A stretch of DNA of 64,000 nucleotides, taken from Phoronis australis. Its lineage: Eukaryota > Phoronida > Phoronidae. A program made the translations under genes and the position numbers. Positions 34,237 through 44,900 of the stretch are shown here, piece after piece; within the stretch, counting starts at the first letter, position 1; the number at the start of each line of letters is the position of its first letter. The DNA lies in assembly GCA_002633005.1 (NCBI GenBank), contig NMRA01000142.1, positions 602,860 to 666,859 of the forward strand, given 5' to 3'. The notes under the pieces were generated by a model. The model ran no database searches. It saw only the letters and a program-made list of their open reading frames with translations, and was not told where the DNA came from.

Positions 34237-34500
34237 ATTTAAAATGACTTAACATTCTTATTAAAATGACATAGGTAAAAAATTGAATTTCGGGCCTCAA
34301 AATCGAGGCCCCCTATATTAATATAGAAGGCCTCGCTGAAAGGTGGTCAAAAAGCACGGCTTCTATATTAATATAGGTGCCCCGCTCTCCCGCTGCCTTT
34401 CTGCGTGGCTCCCTACATTAATATAGGAGAACCTAGCTTTTGACCGCCGAAATTCAATTTTTGCCCTATGTCGTTTTAATAAGAATAAGCCATTTTAAAT
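34237..34500. repeat. MITE with about 55-bp inverted ends and three 50-bp-spaced palindromes
   Basis: Arms 34237-34293 and 34447-34500 are near-perfect inverted repeats beginning atttaaaatg and ending ttgaatttcgg. Between them the palindrome ctatattaatatag occurs at 34313, 34363 and (one change) 34413, exactly 50 bases apart. The intervening sequence is GC-rich and diverged. Confidence 0.9.
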
Positions 34501-35343
34501 AATAAACTGTTGTTTGAGAACAGTAGATGCATTCATGAACTTAAATTGTGTTATGCTTCAGACTTCTAAAAGTATCAATAAATAGTTCACACAAGGTGGC
34601 AGCAGCTCATTTTCAGCACCAGTTTTGTAAAAATCATCAAGTGCACAATAAATTGCTGACAGAAGTGAAGTAATTAAAAATACACTGGCAAGACACACTT
34701 CAACTTGCAGAAAGCGTAAACATAAAATGTCTAAAAAATTCTTGCTAAAAACGGCAAGGCAGGGAATGACACAATATTAAATCCATGCGAACACTCTTCA
34801 AGCACGGAATAATTAATAGATCCATAAAAACCCACCCATAACAAAATGTTGAAGAAATAGAATCCCACTTTGTTTTGTGAACACTCATCAATCAAGGAAA
34901 GTTATATCTATGAACTTTCTTGTCGAGATTTATGTCGCATTTCTGAGGTTTTCACATAACTTTCAGTTAAGTATTTGATCATGCGTTTTCGAAGCATAAT
35001 TATACAGTGTCATGTGACTACCGTACTTTTCATGATTTCAAATACCTAATATCAAATTGGAGATTCACAATAAATTTACTACATTAAATTTCTTAAAATC
35101 AGGTACAAAACGAGATTCATCATGTCAATTCAACAATACCATTTTAACTTTTGAGCAACTTACGGACAACCAACCACACAACTAGAGGGCTTCACTTGAA
35201 TTGCTATGATTCAGATTATTCCTGAAAAATCAAAAAAAAATCATATTCACCACACAAATGTCAAAAGAAGTAGTAGCTGAATCATTCAAACTCTAAGACA
35301 GTTCCTGGAAACGAACAGCTGAATGATGAAACATATCACTTAT
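34501..35343. other. non-coding stretch, nothing recognised
   Basis: AT-rich, no ORF of note. Confidence 0.45.
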
Positions 35344-35349
35344 GTTACT

Positions 35350-35837
35350 CAGGGCTTGGAATGACCAATGACAGAAAAAATGGAAATTTTGACAGCCCAA
35401 ACATGCGCGCTTCCCAGTCTTAAAATAGTTGATGTGGACCTTTTACCGACAAAAATCGGGAGGACTAAAAATAAAACGGTACCACCACCAGAAGCGTGTC
35501 TGCGTCTTTTTAGCTCATCCGTCCACTCCCGCCTCCACACATTTTTTGGCTGCAGAGTCGTAGGTCGTAGTATTTTACAATCACACGAGACGCCATTGAA
35601 AAATTCACCACGCTATAGCAGATGCCCCGGCAATGTTGACAATTTACGTTCCTCCAAAACATAAAGAGCAACTTCCGCTTTTCGAGGTGAAAGTCGTCGA
35701 CAACGCCGCAGTAAGAAATTTGCTGCGAAAATTTTATATCAAATCCAATTTTTTTACGCGGAAATATAATAAAATACGCGGACAGAACATTTGAAAAAAG
35801 CGGAAATCCGCATTTCTGTGGAAAATGCCAAGCCTTG
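35350..35837. repeat. CAGGG-terminated MITE-like element, copy B
   Basis: About 85% similar to 230-700, same orientation. Flanked by GTTACT at 35344-35349 and 35838-35843, a different 6-base repeat from copy A, which supports independent insertion. Confidence 0.75.
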
Positions 35838-35964
35838 GTTACTGTATTACATGGAAATCTTTGAAGGGCTACAGAATCTTAAGTCATGAGACCAAAAACA
35901 TGTTTTCCAACCAATTTATTATGTATAGTATGCTTTGCTTTTGTATAATTTAACAAGAAAAGGA

Positions 35965-36164
35965 GACAGTGTGGCACAGTGATTTGAGCTCCGGATTCCT
36001 GCTCGATAGACCCGGGTTCAAATCCTGGCTTCACTGGCACACAATCGAGCATTGCACAAAGGTGTCTCCTGCTCCTCTGAGCTCGGTCTTACTAGTTAAT
36101 GTATGCAAGGGAGCGAATAAGAACTTGGATATAATGCGGAAATTTTACAAGAAATAATTTTTTT
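35965..36164 (+). mobile_element. tRNA-derived SINE
   Basis: A pol III A box (tggcacagtga, 35972-35982) is followed by a B box (ggttcaaatcc, 36015-36025) at tRNA-like spacing, inside a tRNA-like head. A tRNA-unrelated body and a T-run terminator (36158-36164) follow. The head cannot fold as a proper tRNA with paired acceptor ends, so a SINE is preferred to a gene. Confidence 0.6.
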
Positions 36165-36191
36165 ACCAATAAGACTAACCAGTAAATATCA

Positions 36192-39100
36192 TCATAAGTC
36201 TGTGAATGGGGTGTCATCATCCACAAAGCACAATTCAACGGAATGACGCACCGTCGGCTCTTTGTTTCCTTTCTTTTTGCGAAGGTACTTAGCGAATGAG
36301 CCATCACTAGAAGCCGTTCCTGGCTTGGGGAATGTTCTTTCCTGAAGGTGAAAACGTAAATCAGTTCAGCATCAACGTTATTTTTAGGTACCAATAAAGT
36401 TCAAATTATTTTTCTTTATTTGATTTCTTGATAAATACACCTCAGTTAAGACAAACAGCATTCTTATTCCAATTCCAAACATTTATGTGAAATTTATTCT
36501 CCAAAATAGATTTTTTGATGACATTGCAAACTGACCTCATATACTGCTCAATTTTGAGAAATTTAGTCAGAAGTGCGAGAAGATTGAGTTGCACGACTGT
36601 GACTAAAATTAGACAAAAATGTACTCCCGACTTTCTAAACACAGGAGACACTCACCTGAACTCTTGCTGCACCACAACCACACATACAGATTCAGGGAAA
36701 TGCCGATTGAAAATATACCGTTTATCCTCACATTTTCTTATTTTCCCACAATAGTCGGTGTAACATTGTGAAACGTTGCAGGCTAAAGAGACACAAGCCT
36801 AAGAAGTTTCACTTACTTGAAGTAGCAAGTAGTCATTGGATATTACAGGAGCAGGAGAGTCTGGTCGTATTTGATAGGGTTCCAGAGATATGCTCCCCCG
36901 CCTGTCATAGAGTGATGTGCGCTCTAGAGAGTGACTTGTTCGTCTCAACCACAAAATGGCACCAATGAGGATGACTACGAACACAAGCAGTACAGCAAAC
37001 ACGATCAATGTGATCAGAACAGCACTGCTGCCACCTGTAGGATAAAACAAAGACAATATTCATTTAATATTTTTGCCGAAGTTCCCTATCAAATATACGA
37101 ACTACCTATAGCGCACAGTTATGACATCAGGGATTAGAATGTCCAATGATAAAAACTGGTGTAAATTTTCCAGGTGATGTATTGTTCCACAAATAAATAG
37201 GATTTTGTAATAGAAATATGTTTCGTATTGTAAAGTCTAACTAAAATAAACATTTTTACAAGAATTAAGTCAACATACTGATAAAAAGAGACAAAAAAGA
37301 GGAAACTGGAAATCAAATAAGAGGAAATCAAAACCAAAAAAGAGGAAGTCCTGTTAAGAGGAAAATTCCAAGCCCTGCAACATGAAGGCAAATACTACAG
37401 GGAATTCTGAACTAAAACAGCACAGAACAAACTATAGATATTTCGTAATGTCAATATGACTGAGGCTGAATAAGAGATTAGCTTTAACTTGGCTCCTGTC
37501 TTTTGGCGTTAAAAGATAAGCTTTCAGAGCAAAATGCCGATTCTTGGCAATTTTCTAAGTTAAACATATTAAACTTTCGAATTAAAACACTTTCAGAAAC
37601 AAATTGGTCTCGACACAATGTCATACAATTGGTTTCAAGTAATTTTGGCATACGCAAAACACAATACACGAATGGTGCTGGAACCAGTACAATAATTTGC
37701 TCGACTTGAAATACAAATTAAGCTAAATCGTAATCCAGGAAGTACAAAAGCTCTGAAACTGCACTCTTAGTCAAGCAGACATGCACTCACCATTTCGACA
37801 GTCAGTGTCTCGGTCTTTGAGGATGACAGTAGAATTGATAAACGGCGTGTGAGATATGTCATCAATGACAAAGAAACCCTGTAAAAATAAATCAACATCA
37901 TGAATACAATTTTGAAATTCATTCCACTCAATAGTGTCTCCTTCACTGAGAGAAGGGACCAAAAAATTGAAAACAAAACATTTTAATATGAACAACACTG
38001 TAATCCTGGCTTTTGAACAGTTTCAGCACATACAGAGCCCAACACCACACGGGTATCGGCGGGCAGCGGTTAACATGATGAACTGTATGTACCATTTGCG
38101 ACCTGAACTTTGAAAATGCAAGTAAAGATTTTGGCATAGGTTGCATTAACCAAAAAAGCTCCAACAATGCTCTTTTAGTAGAATGGGAAAATATGGGCAC
38201 TGTGTGCCGAAACAGAAAATCGCACTAGCATGGTTTAGGTCATCAAGGTTCTGTGACCCGAGACCGGGATCTATGTCGATTTTGAGATTGCGAGCTGGGA
38301 TTTTGGATAGGTCACAAACAACAACCTGGTAAGTTTTATCCTGTTGAGGCCTGGAGGGGAAATTCCCCTCTTCACGCGGCAGAGCAGCAAGAATACATAG
38401 GTCACCCAACAGGTGCTGGAGTCGTGTTTGAGGTATGTGAGTAATATTTTTCAGTAGAGTCCGTGAGCCATGCTTCTTGGGTGTGTGTTTGGCGAGTATG
38501 TTCCAGGGATGGTGGCCATGTTTTTAAACGAGGAACTATGTTCAAAACTGTGTAAACCATGATGTTTATGTAGCCTGTCCTCGTCATGACAACAGAGTGC
38601 AAGAGGAACCCATCACCGGTGCAACCAGTAAACTGAATTTTATCAGATGGCTTATTGACATGTGGCGTACTACAAACCTCAATCAACAGAGTGGAGTTGT
38701 TGCGTTCAAGCACCAGATGCAAAGAAGCGTGTCTAAGGAAGTCTGGGTCGATCTCAAACAACTCGCCCTTGTTGGCAAATGTATGTCGCCATACACGGTC
38801 ACTCTCATCAATCTGAAAAACAGCCCCAACAGATTGGAGTTTCAGTTTATCAATTTTGCAAAGAAACCTACAAACTAAGTCTAAAGAAATTTAATTATAC
38901 TGCTTCTATGTTTGCACAAATCGTCACTTGATGGTAAAACCAATCAATCCTAGCAAATCGTAAAACATGACCAAACAGAAAAAAACTTGGCTACCCGTCA
39001 ACTTACAGTTAGGGTCACTCAAGAATCAATGACCATGAGTTCAGGGATAAACAGCCTGGATATTATTAGTTATTCAAGATGTTACCACAGAGCTAGAATA

Positions 39101-40135
39101 CTTATGTGTTGATAAAAGGAATGTACCTTTCCAACTATTGTTTAATGGACTGTGATCCAAATCAGGTCTGAAATTACTTCACAGAGCTCCCTTTTCACAC
39201 ATAAACGTGTACTTCTATTGCATAATAAATTCCAATATACTTAAATTCCTGTTCCGAGTTCAGCAATTGAAAAGGTTTTATTTGAAAAAGTATTAAAATT
39301 TCTTTATAATATTAAATCTCTTTGTGTGAGTGGATAGAATTTGTATAAATGCGTATGAAAATAATTTATTTACTTTCGTAATCATATGTCATTGTAATCT
39401 TAACAACAGTTTTTTTTAATTTATGTATTTATAAAAAATAATTGTATACAGATTTCTTTTGTTATGTATTTGTATAAAATAATTGTATATAGATTTCTTT
39501 GCACTTTTTTAACCCAGAAATAATGCCTCTTGGCGCTTTCTGGGTTATGAATATTCATTGTATCGAAGATTTCGTAGTAAACATTATAAAAAAGTTCAGC
39601 AATTCTATACCTTCTAGATGCCTCATACAATAACCTGTGACGTAATTTTGTAAACAAGTATTCATGCTACGGTTTTTCGTTTCTCCAGTTCTGTGTTCTG
39701 AGGTCTGTTTCATGAAAGTTGGTCTCAAACTCTGCACAACTATCTCCAACAAATAATTAATTTTCACTTGCGCAAAAACGCAGTCTCTGAGAATATACAC
39801 ATAACTGCTAGTTACCGAGATAATTTCTATAACTTATTTCTAGACTTGCTTGGCTAAATCTTAATTCGTAATAATGAAATCTGAGTACTGTCTTAAGTCG
39901 TAAATCACTTTCAAGAAATAGACCCCTGAATGTGACAAATCTTTGTTAAGAAATGTTAAGTTCAAGCTATTAAATTGAACAAAAAAAACATGATGTAAAG
40001 AATTCACCTTGATAATTACAGTGACATCTATTGGAGAATGACACCTGTTGACAGTTATATGTAGACTCGCATTGTGATGGCCAGGCATGGTAACATCACA
40101 TTTGGAGAAGTAGCCCTCAAACTTGCACGGAAAAA
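36192..40135 (-). CDS. single-pass membrane protein, unrecognised (3' five exons)
   Basis: Exons on the - strand in transcription order: 40008-40135, about 38402-38812 (3' border unresolved), 37791-37878, 36817-37034, 36192-36341 (stop TGA 36192-36194). Phases agree where both ends are known. The ectodomain has Cys pairs (FPCKFEGYFSKCDV, NRCHSP), N-glycosylation sequons (HNAS, NNST, INST) and beta-rich stretches. A Ser/Thr/Pro-rich stalk and DTDCRNG follow. A hydrophobic span of about 23 residues with RR after it gives type I topology. The cytoplasmic tail, about 95 residues, holds YQIRPDSP, NDYLLL and a KKKG patch and ends PFTDL. The signal peptide and first exons are not found. They should lie between 40.2 and 41.9 kb, divergent from PANK4. 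The family is unknown to me. Confidence 0.65.
37135..37378. repeat. CAGGG-family element in an intron
   Basis: Starts cagggattagaatgtccaat and ends gaggaaaattccaagccctg (inverted CAGGGCTTGGAATTTTCCTC). Related copies lie at 46206-46442 and 49236-49436. Confidence 0.6.
39421..39502. repeat. two 41-bp tandem repeats
   Basis: ttatgtattt...gatttcttt occurs at 39421 and 39462 with small differences; AT-rich. Confidence 0.7.
39696..39929. repeat. MITE-like element, CTGTTTCATGAAA family, copy 3
   Basis: The terminal inverted repeats ctgaggtctgtttcatgaaa (left) and caggggtctatttcttgaaa (right, reverse-complemented) differ at a few bases. The interior is shared with 1325-1628. It lies just downstream (on the - strand) of the exon at 40008-40135. 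Confidence 0.65.
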
Positions 40136-40187
40136 CTAAAAAAATAAAAACAATCTGGTCATACAACACATGCCAAATGACCAATCA

Positions 40188-40245
40188 CAATACAATAAAA
40201 TACAATGCAATAAAATACAATAAAATACAATGTAATAAAACGTTG
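40188..40245. repeat. A/T minisatellite (aatacaataaa words)
   Basis: About six imperfect copies of a 10-11-base word, aatacaataaa/atacaatgcaa. Confidence 0.7.
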
Positions 40246-40890
40246 CAAACTGATCTCAACAATACAGCAGAACCGTGATTCAGATCTGCTATGGGTGGTT
40301 GATGAGGTTCTGGCCGTCACACCAAAGTAGTTCTAAGTACAAACTTGGAGTTGGAAAATACGACGAAAACTGCGAGCACTAACCCATCGAATTTTTATGC
40401 ATTCAAGCCAAGGCACATTTTCCTCAAAATTGCCATTTGATAGGGAGGACAATGTTTTTTAAATTTTTTTTACAATACCCATGTGTCATACATTTTTGAA
40501 AAGCCCTTGGTGTGAGAAATAAAATGGTGCAAAAATCAGAAAAATTGGATGAGCGGTTGACGAGAAAATGGCCGTTGAAACGCAACGATTATGCGCAAAA
40601 TATCTGCCTTTTTACATAATTTCGTAAAAAATAAAAGAATATACATGTGCTGCATATAAAAAGATTCGTCTCATTGAGACAAACATGATGGTGTGTATTA
40701 TATAAAATTTGTATCGATTTTTACAGAGATATTGCTGTTTTAAGTGTGTTGTTATAACATATAGAACAGGCTCATCATGTTTGATGAAAACAATGGATTA
40801 CACAGCTTAAAAGGTAAAGAGCAAAGACACATCAGCTCAGAAATAAATACATCTGAGCTAGGAGGAAATTTCACATCAAATCACAAGATC
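40246..40890. other. non-coding stretch, nothing recognised
   Basis: Expected to hold 5' exons or an intron of the - strand membrane-protein gene, but none could be defined. Confidence 0.35.
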
Positions 40891-41160
40891 ACATTGGTAG
40901 ATTTGGAGGGGGGGGCAAGGGGGCCTGGCACGTGGCCCCCCCTAAAACTCCCATATTTCATTTGGCAGTTTGAAGGTGCAAATATCTTACGGGTAAAATC
41001 CTGCGTAATACTCTGCCCTGCCCCCCCTCCTATCTAAAAATCCTAGATCTGCCCCTGAATACTACTACATGGGCAACACATCATTGCCTGACAGTGACAG
41101 GGGGCAGGGGGAGGCTATAGCTCCCCCACTTTTTCAGTGTTGGGTGCCACCCATGTACTA
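40891..41160. repeat. G/C-run transposon remnants
   Basis: Contains a ggaggggggggca run and, inverted, an end reading aggggcagatctaggatttt. This pattern is common at the termini of hAT-like non-autonomous elements. A second G-rich piece starts near 41094. Confidence 0.4.
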
Positions 41161-41641
41161 TTAGATCGTCAAAAAACATCAGAAAGTAGCAAAAGGCCAT
41201 TTGGGAAGACAAATCGCTCTTAACATGAAGGATTTCATCATTTGCGCAACAAAAACTTTGTAACAACTTTATTTCGAACGGTGAAGTTGCGAATGCCATT
41301 GAACTTCAACGTAGCCACTGGTGGCGCTGACATGCGGCGACTTAGTGAACTAACGACTGCTGTTTGAAAAGTACCAATGCGCAGCAGTTTGACAGAATTT
41401 CTGGGGCATATTGCGCAAGTGGAAAAACATCAATCTCCCGACCGACCAAAATTAGGCCTTCCGGACGATCGAAAACTCGCCATGAAAACTTGGCCTTGAC
41501 TTTGAGAAAACAACTTGAGGAGATGCGCACGCATCTAAACTACATCCTGTCCAAATTTCATGTTTGTATTTGAGAGTATAGTGCTCTTTTGGATAGGAGG
41601 AACAAGAGGTACTTTTTCGAAAGTTGATCGCATGGCGGAAA
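41161..41641. other. upstream region between two divergent genes
   Basis: No exon could be defined. Several small ORFs overlap on both strands. Confidence 0.35.
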
Positions 41642-41809
41642 NNNNNNNNNNNNNNNNNNNNNNNNNNNNNNNNNNNNNNNNNNNNNNNNNNNNNNNNNNN
41701 NNNNNNNNNNNNNNNNNNNNNNNNNNNNNNNNNNNNNNNNNNNNNNNNNNNNNNNNNNNNNNNNNNNNNNNNNNNNNNNNNNNNNNNNNNNNNNNNNNNN
41801 NNNNNNNNN
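41642..41809. other. assembly gap (168 N)
   Basis: Run of undetermined bases, about 170 bases upstream of the PANK4 start codon. Confidence 0.98.
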
Positions 41810-41977
41810 GTGTATTTTAAATGAGAACACGTGACTTTGACTAGACTTTAGCTACGTCCTAGCGTAGGTCCTAGCGTCTACTGAACGCACGCCAGCTTAG
41901 TGAAACTGGGACATGTTGCGGCATACTGGATTTGTTTTGATTTGCAAGAAGTGTTATTTGGCTTGCTGAGCCTCAGC

Positions 41978-44900
41978 ATGACGGACAGGGGTTATGCCAG
42001 AAGCATAGAACTTCCTTCTGAACCTGTGTTCAGAAACTTGAAGAGTGCAAAATTATTTGCTATGGACATTGGTTGGTATACTTGTTGAGTGACATTTTCT
42101 GATTTTCATGATTACTGGGTTTTTTCGTAGATAAGCCCATGGGCGTGTATTCGGAAAACGAAAAATTTCAGACGTTTTGATAACACCAAAGAAACGCCCG
42201 GGGAAATGGGGGGTCATGTAATCGGAAAGTCATAGGTTTCCTGACTTTGACATGTCTACTTAATGTGTTTTTAAATTTTATGTTAATATAATTCGCCAGC
42301 ACTCGTTTTTATAAATGATAAATCATGATAAATGCTCCACAAAACTGAATTTATGAATAAAAGTTGTCGTCTAGTGGGCTTTTAAGAGGAAATTTTCCGA
42401 ATAAACGCCCCATGGGCACTTGACACCAGAAGTTGTAACACCAAATAAACGACCGGGGCGTTTCATGGGATGGGCTTATCTATGGAAAACCCCGGTAGTA
42501 CTCATCATGACTGATAGCCTTTGCTGTAGAGTAAAGCTGTATACTAAATAAACAAGTTTGCAACGATGAGGGTAAAAAAATGACCAAGTAAAATTGGTGT
42601 CATTAAAAACTACTCTTCCTTAAGTAAACTAAATTATTTACCTATGTTGGAAAAAGTGGCGTTCCACCGTCATTCTGCTGCTAGGCTAAAATTATGGTGC
42701 GATCTTTTGCGTCAGCTTTTGGCATCATGAAATAATGCATCACCTATTGGCCATTTTCTTTTATCGCCGATGCCTTGAGATTGTCTCCAAATTATGCTAA
42801 ACCCAGGCTAAATCACTGCATTACTTTACCTTTCAACTAAAGTTTTGGTTGAACACCTTTGCCTTTAGAGGCAGTTAATTGCTGTCTTCAAATCCTTCCA
42901 GCTCAAACAAATACTCCCGTAGTCAAATTTTTTTCAGAATAATTTTTACATCCATAATAGTGAACTGAGCCATTTTATAGTGATTGCATCACTTCGCATG
43001 TTTGTAGTATTTTAATTTTAATAGCATTAAGGTCAATTTTCATGACCTCGGAAGCTGTCAGGAATAGACCAATCACAAGCTGAAAAGCTTGGAACTTGGT
43101 CACCTGGGTCATCACTCTCTTGCCTGGACAAAGTGATAATTTTGTTGAGGACTGACGATATATATCGGAAAGAACTTTAATTACAAAACTATTTGTTTGA
43201 GTTGGATGGATGTAAAGACATCAACGGCCTCCAAAGATATCATTCTATGCTTGGAAGGTACTTGTAGCAATGGGGCTTTGATGGTTTAGCCAGTGTGAGG
43301 CATAATTTATCTAAAAGCTTTGGTGTATGGAAGGATATGGGATGGCTACCATAGTACTGTCTATAGAGTCTGTTCTAGTTCCTAGCAGAGACTAGACAAC
43401 TCTGATCTGTTCTGGTTCATGCCTGACGCTAAGCAGAATGACTAGTTCTTTCACCTGCAGTTCCTGTTTTACGGTCAGGAACTGCTGACCTCTTCATAGG
43501 AATCGCATCATCACCTTGTGATTGGTGTGTCCATGTCATCTCTCTGACACCTTCGTGATGTTACTATGGAGTCAACTGTTGGACATGCGCTGCTCACATC
43601 GTGTGTGTAAGCCATATTGCGACACTCCATGTCTGGTAGAAAGATATGGTGCTAACACACAGACTAGCATCTAGGCTGTTAGCAGTGCCAATTTGGAATA
43701 TACCCAGTTGCAAGCTGTCCCAAATTATGGCGGATAATGCACCGTATTGTCTAGTAGGATGTTCACAAGTTCATCATGGGAGATAACCTACAGTGCCAGC
43801 TCAGATAGAATGTTTTTGCTCCATTATTGTGTGTATATTTATCATTTCGTTTTTTTTTTATTGTATTCTTGTAGGTGGGTCTCTATGTAAACTTGCCTAT
43901 AGTTCCACAATACAAAGGAAGAAACCTCTAGTTACATCATCTTTAGACACTGAAGAAGTTGCTGTGTTTGACAAGGTTGGTTAATGGTGATTATGGTGTC
44001 CTGGCCCATTGCCAGAGAGTACTGGGATCTGTTAAATGTTTGTGTACTACTATAAGGTGGCTTTGTAAGTTAGGTTTTTCAGCCAATGAGAAGCCTGTAT
44101 GTTGACATGTGTTTGAGCATTGAAACAAGCCCAAGTTAATTTACAAATGAAGTCTGTTATGTCTGACATATATCACAATGGGATAAGCTAAACTTGTCTG
44201 TCAACCTATTTAGGACAAAAACTGTAACCACTCATCTCAGCCTCAATGTACCAAAAATGTGTCTTATAAGTGAAAATTTGTATGTTTCCGTAAGTTTGAA
44301 TTTTAGTCAAAAGTGTGATTCACACAAAAGCAACAAAATTTTGTATAAAACCACATTCAAACCACAAATGCCATGAAACGCTCAGTTTTATTTTATCATT
44401 GTGATCTGCCCCAGTGGTTGGCACAGTTTGCATGTTGAACGGTGACCTGGATTTTTACAAAAATTATAATTCAAAGCTTCTGGAAAAAATGGCTTGAAAA
44501 TTTCTCCTGACATTGCAGAGGTGCAGTCAGGGTAAATTTTCGAGTGATTTTTCCTGAAATCTTTCGAGTCAGAATTGTTTCTCTCAAGTTCTCAGATGAA
44601 TGATAATATCTATCATGTGTGTTTGATGACAGTTTGATGTAATTGATTTGCACTGGCTTTTTTTTCTCAGAAACCTCATGAGAATCTGTATACTGTATCG
44701 GAAGGTGAAGAACCAATCACAACACTCCATTTTGTGAAGTTTGAGGTCAAATACATAGAGAGTTGTTTGACTTTTGTGAAACAGAATGTGGTTGGTTCAC
44801 CAGAGTTCATTCACAACAAAGTTGTCAAAGTGACTGGTGGTGGTGCTTACAAATACAAAGACCTCATTACGGAGAAGCTCGGAGTCGAGTAAGTAGCCTG

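Noticed and set aside
34237-34500. CRISPR-like array because of 50-bp spaced repeats
   Set aside because: Only three palindromes inside a MITE in animal DNA; no cas-like genes.
36001-36040. Possible true tRNA gene
   Set aside because: B box and A box are present, but acceptor and anticodon stems do not pair; a SINE head fits better.
38146-38409. Extra exon of the membrane-protein gene
   Set aside because: Open on the - strand, but no good acceptor, and joining it would need an unsupported phase.
41558-41830. ORFs spanning the N gap
   Set aside because: They are open only because undetermined bases contain no stops.
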